Assembly (NCBI GenBank): GCA_945873715.1 | Contig: CAMCFL010000035.1 | Span: 1-12,365, forward strand | DNA length: 12,365 nt | Reading direction: 5' to 3' | Source of the DNA: Akkermansia muciniphila | Lineage (GTDB): Bacteria > Verrucomicrobiota > Verrucomicrobiia > Limisphaerales > UBA9464 | Shown: piece by piece, positions 6,554 through 12,365 of the stretch | Numbering within the stretch: position 1 is the first letter of the stretch | How the letters are laid out: every line of letters begins with the position of its first letter | The notes under the pieces: generated by a model | What the model was told of the DNA's origin: nothing | The model's input: the letters and a program-made list of their open reading frames with translations, nothing else | Databases searched by the model: none | Translations under genes and position numbers: made by a program

Positions 6554-6571
6554 GCGGGCAATCGTGCCCGC
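6554..6571 (+). promoter_or_regulatory. Hairpin directly before the nadC start
   Basis: GCGGGCA (6554-6560) and TGCCCGC (6565-6571) form a perfect 7-bp stem with loop ATCG, ending two bases before the ATG at 6573. In mRNA it would fold over the place where a ribosome site should be, and no Shine-Dalgarno is visible there. It may lower or regulate translation, or it may mean that the working start is elsewhere (ATG at 6525). Confidence 0.4.
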
Positions 6572-6572
6572 C

Positions 6573-7424
6573 ATGTTGACCCTTGACCCGGTGGAAGTCC
6601 GGGAAGCTGTAACGCGCGCAATGCGGGAGGATGTGGGGGACGGAGACGTCACCACGCTCGCCTGCATTCCTCCGGACGCCCTGGCGACCGCCCGGATGAA
6701 TACGCGCGAGCCCTTGACGCTGGCCGGACTGGACCTGGCGGTGGAGGCGTTCCAGTGGATCAGCCCGAATCTGAAGGTGGAACGACTGGCGGAGGATGGG
6801 GCCCGGCTCAATCCCGGCTCGGCGGTCCTGGTGGTGAGCGGTTCCGCCCGCGCGATCCTTTCCGCCGAACGCGTGGCCCTCAATTTCGTCCAGCGGCTTT
6901 CCGGCGTCGCCACGCTGACGCGGCAGTACGTCGATCGGGTGGAAGGCACGAAGGCCAGGATTCTCGATACGCGCAAGACCACGCCGGGTTGGCGGCATTT
7001 CGAGAAGTATGCGGTCGCCTGCGGAGGTGGAACAAACCATCGGCTGGGGTTGTGGGATCTGATCCTCATCAAGGACAATCATCTCGCGGCGCTCGCGGGT
7101 GAATCTGCGGATCCGATCGCCGCGGCGGTGGGCCGGGCCCGACAATTGTATCCGGGCCTGCGGGTCGAGGTGGAGGCGGACACGCTGGCCCAGGTCCAGC
7201 GTGCGGTGACGGCCGGGGCCGACGTGGTGCTGCTCGACAACATGTCGCTCGCCGACCTGCGCGAGGCGGTGACGATCGTGGCTGGCCGGGCGCTGACCGA
7301 GGCATCTGGCGGGGTGCGGCTCGATACGGTGCGGGCCATCGCCGATACCGGGGTGGATCTCATCTCGGTGGGTGCGATCACCCACTCGGCGCGAGCGGTG
7401 GATCTCGGATTGGATTTCGAATGA
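6573..7424 (+). CDS. nadC: Nicotinate-nucleotide diphosphorylase (quinolinate phosphoribosyltransferase)
   Basis: NadC converts quinolinate and PRPP to nicotinate mononucleotide, CO2 and pyrophosphate, in de novo NAD synthesis in the cytoplasm. The 283 residues show the family marks in order: Glu-Asp-Val-Gly-Asp-Gly-Asp-Val-Thr-Thr (19-28), Glu-Arg-Val-Ala-Leu-Asn-Phe (99-105), Asp-Thr-Arg-Lys-Thr-Thr-Pro-Gly (132-139), Gly-Gly-Gly-Thr-Asn-His-Arg (151-157), Lys-Asp-Asn-His (167-170), Glu-Val-Glu (199-201), Leu-Leu-Asp-Asn-Met (220-224), Glu-Ala-Ser-Gly-Gly (243-247) and Ser-Val-Gly-Ala-Ile-Thr-His (265-271). These are the substrate-binding Arg, Lys and His positions of the type II fold. The ATG at 6573 fits the family's N-terminus; starts at 6525 or 6522 would add residues that look non-coding. 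The stop overlaps the birA start by 4 bases. NadA and NadB are not in the window. Confidence 0.95.
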   Translation: MLTLDPVEVREAVTRAMREDVGDGDVTTLACIPPDALATARMNTREPLTLAGLDLAVEAFQWISPNLKVERLAEDGARLNPGSAVLVVSGSARAILSAERVALNFVQRLSGVATLTRQYVDRVEGTKARILDTRKTTPGWRHFEKYAVACGGGTNHRLGLWDLILIKDNHLAALAGESADPIAAAVGRARQLYPGLRVEVEADTLAQVQRAVTAGADVVLLDNMSLADLREAVTIVAGRALTEASGGVRLDTVRAIADTGVDLISVGAITHSARAVDLGLDFE

Positions 7425-8407
7425 GTCCGGACACGATGATCCTGAGGGCGCTGCGCGAAGCCGGGTTGGGCGGGGTCTCGGGTGCTTCGCTGGCCAAGGA
7501 CCTTGGTGTGAGCCGTGCTGCGGTCTGGAACCGCATCGAGGAGTTGCGTCGGCATGGCTATGACATCGAGGCCAGCCCGCATCTGGGTTATGTCCTGCGC
7601 GGTTCGCCCAATGCGCTGCACGGGGATGACCTGATGGCGCGCCTGCCCCGCAACCGCGTCATCGGACGCGACGTCCGGGTCTTCAGCGAGACCACCTCCA
7701 CCAACGACATCATCGAGAAACTCGCCCGTGATGGGGTCGCGGAAGGCAGTGTGGTGTTTGCCGAAACGCAGACCCGCGGCCGCGGACGGATGGGGCGTCA
7801 GTGGCATTCGCCCACCGGTTCGGGCCTCTGGTTCTCGGTGTTGCTTCGCCCCCGGCTGAGGCCCAGTGCGGCGACGCAGCTCACAGTGGTTTCGGCGGTG
7901 GCGGTGGCCCGGGCGATCGAGCGCGAGACGGGGCTGCGTCCGGACATCAAATGGCCGAACGACATCATGTTTGGACAGAAGAAGGTGGCGGGGATCCTTC
8001 TTGAACTCGGGGCTGAACTGGACCGGATCCGCCATGCGACCCTGGGGATCGGGATCGATGTGAACGTGGATCCGGCCGAGCTCCCGCCGGAAGTGCGCGA
8101 AGTCGCCACCTCGCTCCGCGCCGAGTTGGGGCGGGTGGTGGATCGCGCCTCGCTGGCGACAGCCGTCCTGCGGGAGTTGGACCACCTCTACCAACGATTG
8201 GGTGATGGGGATTTTCATGAGATCGGCGATGACTGGATGCGCCGCTGCTCCACGCTGGGGCGTCGGGTGGTGATCCACATCGGCGATCGTCGTGTGACCG
8301 GACGGGCGGAGGCGCTCGATGACGAGGGTGCCCTGCTGGTGCGGACCGAGTTCGGGACGATCGAACGTATCATCGGTGGCGACGTGACCCAGGAGAAGGC
8401 CCCATGA
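7421..8407 (+). CDS. birA: Biotin-[acetyl-CoA-carboxylase] ligase with repressor domain
   Basis: BirA activates biotin with ATP and attaches it to the biotin carrier protein of acetyl-CoA carboxylase. The 328 residues comprise an N-terminal winged helix-turn-helix (about 5-60, with Ala-Lys-Asp-Leu-Gly-Val-Ser-Arg-Ala-Ala-Val-Trp), the catalytic domain (about 85-275) and a C-terminal SH3-like domain (about 278-325). Key motifs: Thr-Thr-Ser-Thr-Asn (91-95), the biotinyl-AMP loop Gly-Arg-Gly-Arg-Met-Gly-Arg-Gln-Trp (120-128), Lys-Trp-Pro-Asn-Asp (177-181), Lys-Lys-Val-Ala-Gly-Ile-Leu (187-193) and Gly-Ile-Gly-Ile-Asp-Val-Asn (209-215). The DNA-binding domain suggests a bifunctional enzyme that also represses biotin genes, none of which are in the window. 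The start is ATGA-coupled to nadC; Met6 is an alternative. The gene is intact and full length. Confidence 0.95.
   Translation: MSPDTMILRALREAGLGGVSGASLAKDLGVSRAAVWNRIEELRRHGYDIEASPHLGYVLRGSPNALHGDDLMARLPRNRVIGRDVRVFSETTSTNDIIEKLARDGVAEGSVVFAETQTRGRGRMGRQWHSPTGSGLWFSVLLRPRLRPSAATQLTVVSAVAVARAIERETGLRPDIKWPNDIMFGQKKVAGILLELGAELDRIRHATLGIGIDVNVDPAELPPEVREVATSLRAELGRVVDRASLATAVLRELDHLYQRLGDGDFHEIGDDWMRRCSTLGRRVVIHIGDRRVTGRAEALDDEGALLVRTEFGTIERIIGGDVTQEKAP
8391..8395 (+). promoter_or_regulatory. Strong ribosome binding site for coaX
   Basis: AGGAG lies 8 bases before the coaX ATG at 8404, inside the 3' end of birA. It is one of the few clear Shine-Dalgarno sites in the window and fixes the coaX start. 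Confidence 0.75.
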
Positions 8408-9153
8408 TCCTCCTGCTCGATATCGGCAACACCCACACCCACATCGGGCTCGCCGACGGAGAAGCCGTCGGGCGCACCCGTGACCTTCCCACGGCCCGGG
8501 TCCGCTCCGGCGACGGGCTGGCTTTGGTCCGGTCCTTCCTCGGAAAACGGAAGATCGAAGGTGCCGTGATGGCGTCCGTCGTTCCGGACGCCACCGGTCC
8601 GGCCCAGGAAATGGTGACCGGGTTAATCGGGCGTCCTGCACTGCAACTGACCCCGGCGACGCTTCGCGGGGTGTCCCTCGATTATCCCCGGCCGAACACG
8701 ATCGGTCAGGATCGCCTGGCCAACGCCATTGCGGTGCACCGGCACTTCGGCGCGCCGTCGGTGGTGGTGGACTTCGGGACGGCAGTGACGTTCGACGTGG
8801 TCTCGCGGGAAGGCGCGTACGTGGGCGGGATCATCGCGCCGGGTCTCGCCTCGATGACCGATTACCTGCACGAGAAGACGGCGTTGCTGCCGCGGATCCG
8901 GATCCACGAACCGCGGGCGGTCATCGGACGCAACACCCGGGAAGCGATGCTGGTGGGAGCGGTTTACGGGTATCGGGGATTGGTGCGGGAATTGATCCGG
9001 GAACTACGTTCGGAGCTCAAGGTGCGCCGGTTGCCGGTGGTGGCGACCGGTGGGTACGCGGCCTTCATGGCGGAGGGCCTTCCCGAGATCACGGCGGTGC
9101 GTCCCAACCTGACCCTCGAAGGATTACGGATCCTCTGGGAACTGCATCGGTAG
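8404..9153 (+). CDS. coaX: Type III pantothenate kinase
   Basis: CoaX phosphorylates pantothenate with ATP to 4'-phosphopantothenate, the first step of coenzyme A synthesis. Type III enzymes are dimers of the ASKHA fold that typically need a monovalent cation and are not inhibited by CoA. The 249 residues are normal length. Visible motifs: Asp-Ile-Gly-Asn-Thr (6-10, phosphate-binding), Gly-Gln-Asp-Arg (101-104, pantothenate side), Val-Asp-Phe-Gly-Thr-Ala (122-127, catalytic Asp123), Gly-Gly-Ile-Ile-Ala-Pro-Gly (141-147) and Ala-Thr-Gly-Gly-Tyr-Ala (214-219). The ATG overlaps the birA stop in ATGA and has a good ribosome site. birA next to coaX is a widely recurring pair. It ends two bases from the stop of the opposite-strand propeller gene, leaving no space for its own terminator. 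Confidence 0.95.
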   Translation: MILLLDIGNTHTHIGLADGEAVGRTRDLPTARVRSGDGLALVRSFLGKRKIEGAVMASVVPDATGPAQEMVTGLIGRPALQLTPATLRGVSLDYPRPNTIGQDRLANAIAVHRHFGAPSVVVDFGTAVTFDVVSREGAYVGGIIAPGLASMTDYLHEKTALLPRIRIHEPRAVIGRNTREAMLVGAVYGYRGLVRELIRELRSELKVRRLPVVATGGYAAFMAEGLPEITAVRPNLTLEGLRILWELHR

Positions 9154-9155
9154 TT

Positions 9156-11372
9156 TCAGGGTACCACCTGACGGGCGCGGAAGAACTGTTTGGCGGGGTC
9201 GTTGATGGCGCCGTCGATCCACAGGAGTGCACCGGTCGGATCCGTGATTTCCAACCGGGCTGAAGGGGTCCAGTCCACCAGATTGGTGCCACGATCGTAG
9301 GAGAGGAACTGGCCGGGTTCTCCGGTGAACAGGAAGAGACTCTGGCTGGGCTCCTGAGGCCAGCGGGCGATGGCCGGCGGCTCGTTCAAGGGCCCCACCA
9401 CCGCCCTCAGGATGCTGCCATCGGCACCCAGCGCGATCAGGCGTCCGTCGAGGTGGGCGAGGCCCTGGAGTGACTTCGGAGTGATGGTGTTCAGCCGCGT
9501 CCATTCGACGGTGTCCGGGCTTCCCAGCACCGTGCCCTGGTTGCCCACGGCGTACCAGGTGTCCCCGACTCGGATCACGTCATTGAGATGGTTGGTCACC
9601 CCGGAGTTTCGCGCCGTCCATTGAGTGCCATCGGGCGAGGTCAGCAGGGTTCCGCCGTAACCGACGGCGACGAATCGGTCGCCCAGCCATCGGGCGCGCC
9701 AGATCCACTGGGCGGTTCCCGAACTGACGGGGGTCCAGCTCAGGCCATCGGCACTTCGCAGCAGGACGCCGCCGTCCCCGGTGGCGACCCAGCCTACCGG
9801 GGAAGATTCGACGGACGAAAGGGAACTGGTCAGGGATGAAGGCAGGCGGGTCCAGTCGCTCCCGTTGGTGGAGGTGAGGAGAACGCCGCCGGCACCGGCA
9901 GCGACGAATCGCTCGGGGGAGACGCCGATGCCCTGAAGATTGTTGGTGACGGGAGAAAGCGCGGGCGACCAGGTCAGGCCCAGGGTGTTGATGAGGTTGG
10001 TGAGGATCACCGATACCGGGGCTCCGGCCGCGTTGGTATAGGTGTTGGTGCTGACGAGTCGCTCGTAGTTCACGGCGCTGTACGAGATGACGCCGGACGA
10101 CCCGACCGCCACCAGCAGCCCGGGACGCGAGGCGACCCCCAGATAGACGATCCCGGCGGCGTTGGTGGGAAGCAGCGAAGTGGACCAATCGATCCCGCGG
10201 TCGGATTGCAGGATGGTCGGGCCATCTCCGACGGCGACGAGGAAAGTGTTGGTCGTCGGGCGCGCGGTGATGACGACGGAGTTGTTGGTGAAGGCCGAGG
10301 TGAAGTTGGTTTCGTAGGCGGTGTTGGTGGTGGCGGCGAAGAGCCAACTCCGTGGCGGCGAGTCCGGCAGGGACCACTGGAAGCTGGACGCAGTCGTGGG
10401 ACGGCTTCCGGTGAGAATGAGCCCGGCGCGACCGGCGAACACGGCCGCGGTGTCGTCCCAGAATCCGGCGAGGTAAGTGGCCTCCGGTGCGGGTGATGGG
10501 CGGCGCGGGTCGGTTTCGTCGATCCAGAGGTTGAGTGCGACCAGGCCCGATCGGAGTTCGCCATCGCCGGCAACGAGGAGGGTTCCGACGGGTTGCCCGG
10601 GAAGATCGGCCCGGAACTCCTGGGCGGCGGCGTAGAGATCGCCGGTGGCCCCGCTGTTGACGACCCGCCAGTTGGTGCCGGTGCCGGAGGAATCGAGCAG
10701 GACCACGCCGCCTTCGCCGACGGCGCAGAAACCCGTGGAAATGGGGATGACCCGATTGAGATTCTGGACGGTGCGACTGTCCTGGCGGGTCCAGCTGATT
10801 CCGTTGGCGCTGGTGGCGATCAGGCCGCCTTCGCCGACGGCGACGAACGTCCCATTGGTGCGCCAGGTGACCCCGCGGAGCCAGGTGCCATTGAAGTTGT
10901 TTGCCCGGCGCTGCCACTGGAGTCCGTCATCGGAGGTGTAGACGGCGGCGTTGTCGCCGACGGCCACCAGACGGGTGGTGGAGGCGGTGATCCCCTCCAG
11001 CCAATCGGAGGTGCCGAGGTCCACCCGTTGGTACGAGGCAAGGTCGCCGCTGACCAGGAGGGTTCCCGATTCGCCGCTGACGACCAGGAGACGGGCGGTG
11101 TTGTTGGTGGTCGTCCCGAAATAGGTGGCGCTGCGCAGCCAGCGGGAGGTTCCGGTCTCCCGGCGGGTCCAGTTCACCAGGTCGTCCGAGCTGAACAGTT
11201 GACCGTACTCGGCGACGGCGATGACCGATTCCCCGGCGCGGCTGGCGAGGTCGGCGACGTTGGCACCGAAGGGCAGGGGGTTGGACCATCGCCAGAGCAG
11301 ATTGGTCGTGCCGGCTTCCGCGGAGAGGCAGATGGACAGGAAGGCCAGCGCGGCCCAGGACACACGGTTCAT
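9156..11372 (-). CDS. Secreted beta-propeller protein of Ycf48/sialidase-like repeats
   Basis: A 738-residue protein starting at the ATG at 11372, which begins a good signal peptide (Met-Asn-Arg-Val-Ser-Trp then Ala-Phe-Leu-Ser-Ile-Cys, cleavage near residue 20). The open frame reaches 11414, but the extra 14 residues would sit before the signal. The body is about 14 copies of a ~45-residue unit of the form Phe-Val-Ala-Val-Gly-x-Gly-Gly-x-x-x-Thr-Ser-x-[Asp/Asn]-Gly-x-x-Trp-Thr, clearest near residues 133-155, 176-197, 489-508, 528-548 and 567-587. This matches Ycf48-like/BNR-type blades, perhaps two propellers. A Thr/Asn-rich insert lies at about 440-465. The last ~65 residues form a beta module with Gly-Thr-Asn-Leu-Val-Asp-Trp (695-701) and a terminal Phe-Phe-Arg. 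It is probably exported and surface-exposed; the ligand is unknown, and a photosystem role is not implied. Confidence 0.8.
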   Translation of the reverse strand: MNRVSWAALAFLSICLSAEAGTTNLLWRWSNPLPFGANVADLASRAGESVIAVAEYGQLFSSDDLVNWTRRETGTSRWLRSATYFGTTTNNTARLLVVSGESGTLLVSGDLASYQRVDLGTSDWLEGITASTTRLVAVGDNAAVYTSDDGLQWQRRANNFNGTWLRGVTWRTNGTFVAVGEGGLIATSANGISWTRQDSRTVQNLNRVIPISTGFCAVGEGGVVLLDSSGTGTNWRVVNSGATGDLYAAAQEFRADLPGQPVGTLLVAGDGELRSGLVALNLWIDETDPRRPSPAPEATYLAGFWDDTAAVFAGRAGLILTGSRPTTASSFQWSLPDSPPRSWLFAATTNTAYETNFTSAFTNNSVVITARPTTNTFLVAVGDGPTILQSDRGIDWSTSLLPTNAAGIVYLGVASRPGLLVAVGSSGVISYSAVNYERLVSTNTYTNAAGAPVSVILTNLINTLGLTWSPALSPVTNNLQGIGVSPERFVAAGAGGVLLTSTNGSDWTRLPSSLTSSLSSVESSPVGWVATGDGGVLLRSADGLSWTPVSSGTAQWIWRARWLGDRFVAVGYGGTLLTSPDGTQWTARNSGVTNHLNDVIRVGDTWYAVGNQGTVLGSPDTVEWTRLNTITPKSLQGLAHLDGRLIALGADGSILRAVVGPLNEPPAIARWPQEPSQSLFLFTGEPGQFLSYDRGTNLVDWTPSARLEITDPTGALLWIDGAINDPAKQFFRARQVVP

Positions 11373-11385
11373 GCAGGTAGCCTGG

Positions 11386-11414
11386 ACGATAGGGACGGCG
11401 GGTCCGAAGTGCAA
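11386..11414 (-). promoter_or_regulatory. Possible promoter of the propeller gene
   Basis: Read on the minus strand, TTGCAC (11414-11409) is followed after 17 bases by TATCGT (11391-11386), about 13 bases before the ATG at 11372. The spacing suits a sigma-70-type promoter, but the hexamers match the consensus only partly and the leader would be very short. Confidence 0.2.
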
Positions 11415-11468
11415 ACCCCTTCGCGGAGCCGTTTCGCGGGGGGCAGCTTGAGTTTGCCATCGATGCAG

Positions 11469-11488
11469 GCCGCCTGCCCTCAGGCGGC
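11469..11488. repeat. Palindromic hairpin with CCCT loop
   Basis: GCCGCCTG (11469-11476), loop CCCT, CAGGCGGC (11481-11488): a perfect 8-bp stem. It lies 11 bases from the hairpin at 11500-11519, whose AGGG loop is complementary to this one. The ten bases 11474-11483 (CTGCCCTCAG) are the exact reverse complement of 11505-11514. Confidence 0.75.
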
Positions 11489-11492
11489 GATG

Positions 11493-11544
11493 AGGAAACG
11501 CCCGCTGAGGGCAGCGGGCCTACATCCGTGACGACAAACTCAGG
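11493..11544. repeat. Dispersed palindromic repeat, copy 2
   Basis: Second copy of the repeat at 6450-6501 (31 of 32 identical over 11493-11524, then 12 of 20). The core hairpin is GCCCGCTG (11500-11507), loop AGGG, CAGCGGGC (11512-11519). The weaker end of the match runs into the last codon and stop of the histidine kinase, so the element was probably inserted at, or has been recruited to, that gene's 3' end. Confidence 0.75.
11496..11519 (-). terminator. Possible weak terminator of the histidine kinase gene
   Basis: Read on the minus strand, the stem GCCCGCTG/CAGCGGGC with loop CCCT begins about 20 bases after the kinase stop and is followed by GTTTCC. The stem is strong but the U-tract is short. 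The same hairpin occurs at 6457-6476 where no gene ends, so termination may be a secondary use. Confidence 0.4.
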
Positions 11545-12365
11545 AGGCACCCCCCTCCCGGAAGGGAACCGTCAGTTGGAATCGGGTTCGGCCGGGATCG
11601 GACTGGAGCAGGCAGAGGTCGCCGCCGAGGTGGCGCGCCAGTTGGCGGCTGAGGGCGAGGCCCAGTCCGCTGCCACCGGGCTTGGAGGAACTCAGCGGGG
11701 TGAACAGCCGATCGCGGGAATCGGGAGGGATCCCGGGGCCGTCGTCCTCGACCTCGAACTGCCATTGGTTCCCGACCGGTTGGGCGGAGAAGCGGATGCG
11801 CCCGCCGTCCGTCAGGGCCTGGGTGGCGTTGGTGGCGAGATTCTCCAGGACGAGCAGCGTCAGGTTGGCGGTGCGATTGTCGAGGAGCGGACCATCGGCA
11901 GCGGCACGTTCCCAGCGCAGGCGGCGATCCGCCGGAGCGTGCGAGCGACCGCGTCGTTCGGCTTCGGCCATCAGTTCATCGGCGGGGATCTCGAATCCAT
12001 CGAGCCCCTGTTCATCCCGCAGTACCCGGACGACTTCGTCGATCATCCGGCGCATCCGCTGGGCGGACGGGGCGGCTTCGCGCGAATCCCCGCCCTCGGC
12101 GACGGCCTGTTGCAGGGCGGCCAGGGGATTCCGGAGGCCGTGGACGAGATGGGAGGCAACGGCACCGACGGCGGAGGTCCGGGCGGCGAGGGACAGCTCC
12201 CGATTCGCCTGTTCCAGACGGAGGGAACGGTCGGCGAGGAGTCGGTTGGCACGTTGCAGGGAACGGAGATTCAGGATCAGGAAAGAAGCCAGAAGCCCGC
12301 CAATGACCAGGAAGGCCAGCCACATCTGGCGTTGGAGGCTGGCATCGAGGCGGTCGTACTCGGTG
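11540..12365 (-). CDS. Membrane sensor histidine kinase, N-terminal part outside the window
   Basis: 274 residues are visible and the frame runs off the right edge (Thr-Glu-Tyr-Asp-Arg-Leu-Asp-Ala-Ser-Leu-Gln-Arg-Gln before the Met at 12325), so the sensor portion is missing. Numbering from that Met: membrane helix 2-20, a coiled linker 21-50, then a HisKA-like dimerisation helix with His62-Gly-Leu-Arg-Asn-Pro-Leu, where His62 is the likely phosphorylated residue. The ATP-binding domain has an N box Glu-Asn-Leu-Ala-Thr-Asn-Ala (161-167), G1 Asp-Asp-Gly-Pro-Gly-Ile-Pro (194-200) and an F/G2 region Leu-Phe-Thr-Pro-Leu then Gly-Gly-Ser-Gly-Leu-Gly-Leu (207-223). It resembles NtrB/AtoS-type kinases. 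The usual Glu after the His is Gly here. No response regulator is in the window; a partner may lie to the right. The signal sensed is unknown. Confidence 0.88.
   Translation of the reverse strand, partial: TEYDRLDASLQRQMWLAFLVIGGLLASFLILNLRSLQRANRLLADRSLRLEQANRELSLAARTSAVGAVASHLVHGLRNPLAALQQAVAEGGDSREAAPSAQRMRRMIDEVVRVLRDEQGLDGFEIPADELMAEAERRGRSHAPADRRLRWERAAADGPLLDNRTANLTLLVLENLATNATQALTDGGRIRFSAQPVGNQWQFEVEDDGPGIPPDSRDRLFTPLSSSKPGGSGLGLALSRQLARHLGGDLCLLQSDPGRTRFQLTVPFREGGAS

Larger units (their letters stand above)
5688..6572. other. Long gene-free region rich in repeats
   Basis: About 885 bases between the divergently oriented lamin-tail gene and nadC. The open frames in it are short, overlap on both strands and show no domain, signal peptide or ribosome site. 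It contains a 26-bp-arm inverted repeat (5718-5791), a GGGGTCAGATCT motif (5818-5847), a pair of near-direct repeats around GCCAGAACC (6107-6165), an imperfect palindrome (6399-6429), a dispersed palindromic repeat (6450-6501) and a hairpin just before nadC (6554-6571). The pattern suggests accumulated small mobile or palindromic elements rather than decayed coding sequence. Promoters for both flanking genes must lie here, but I could not identify them. Confidence 0.65.

Noticed and set aside
5688..6572. CRISPR array, tRNA or riboswitch in the long gap
   Set aside because: The repeats are inverted or few and unevenly spaced, no cloverleaf or conserved riboswitch core was recognised, and no cas gene is present.
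7079..8641. 520-codon minus-strand open frame over nadC, birA and coaX
   Set aside because: It is antisense to three clearly conserved enzymes, has an Arg/Pro/His-rich composition and no recognisable domain.
9580..10917. 445-codon open frame on the minus strand inside the propeller gene
   Set aside because: It is a shifted-frame shadow: its protein is dominated by Arg/Pro/His runs caused by GC-rich codons of the real frame, with no signal peptide or domain.
10593..11531. 312-codon plus-strand open frame
   Set aside because: It is a Gly/Ala/Asp-rich shadow antisense to the propeller gene and runs into the palindromic repeats.

Overview
The window is GC-rich bacterial chromosome, most likely from a verrucomicrobium (Verrucomicrobiota, perhaps the Pedosphaera/Limisphaera side). 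That placement is inferred from style, not from a marker gene. Two large secreted proteins end in the short beta-rich module with a final aromatic-aromatic-Arg motif that is common in that phylum. The lamin-tail/LamG/Asp-rich architecture, the hairpin-rich intergenic repeats and the scarcity of clear Shine-Dalgarno sites also fit. There are no tRNA, rRNA, CRISPR or intact transposase genes.

Layout, left to right. (1) 1-907, plus strand: a DUF883 (ElaB/YqjD-like) gene cut by the window edge, a YqjE-like two-helix membrane protein and a small YqjK-like protein. This is the envelope/stress cluster known from proteobacteria. (2) 908-1330: a gap between convergent genes with a long inverted repeat and a GNRA-loop hairpin. 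(3) 1331-5687, minus strand: a large exported lamin-tail/LamG protein gene broken by one in-frame TGA, followed by a secreted TPR protein, probably one transcription unit. (4) 5688-6572: about 885 bases without a convincing gene, holding several inverted and direct repeats and a possible insertion-element scar. (5) 6573-9153, plus strand: nadC-birA-coaX, a tight cofactor operon (NAD, biotin attachment, coenzyme A) in which each stop overlaps the next start in ATGA. (6) 9156-11372, minus strand: a secreted beta-propeller protein built from about 14 copies of a short repeat, only two bases from the end of coaX. (7) 11373-11539: two adjacent hairpins with complementary loops, one belonging to a repeat that also occurs near 6450. 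(8) 11540-12365, minus strand: the 3' part of a membrane sensor histidine kinase, cut by the right edge.

The cofactor operon and the yqjD-like cluster are ordinary housekeeping. The most notable point is the nonsense codon in the lamin-tail gene. It falls exactly where the family has a tryptophan after Leu-Ser-Gly, so a single G-to-A change from TGG explains it. At least five other genes here use TGA as stop, which argues against recoding. The other unexplained structure is the set of intergenic inverted repeats. I did not find evidence for a clearly new multi-gene system.
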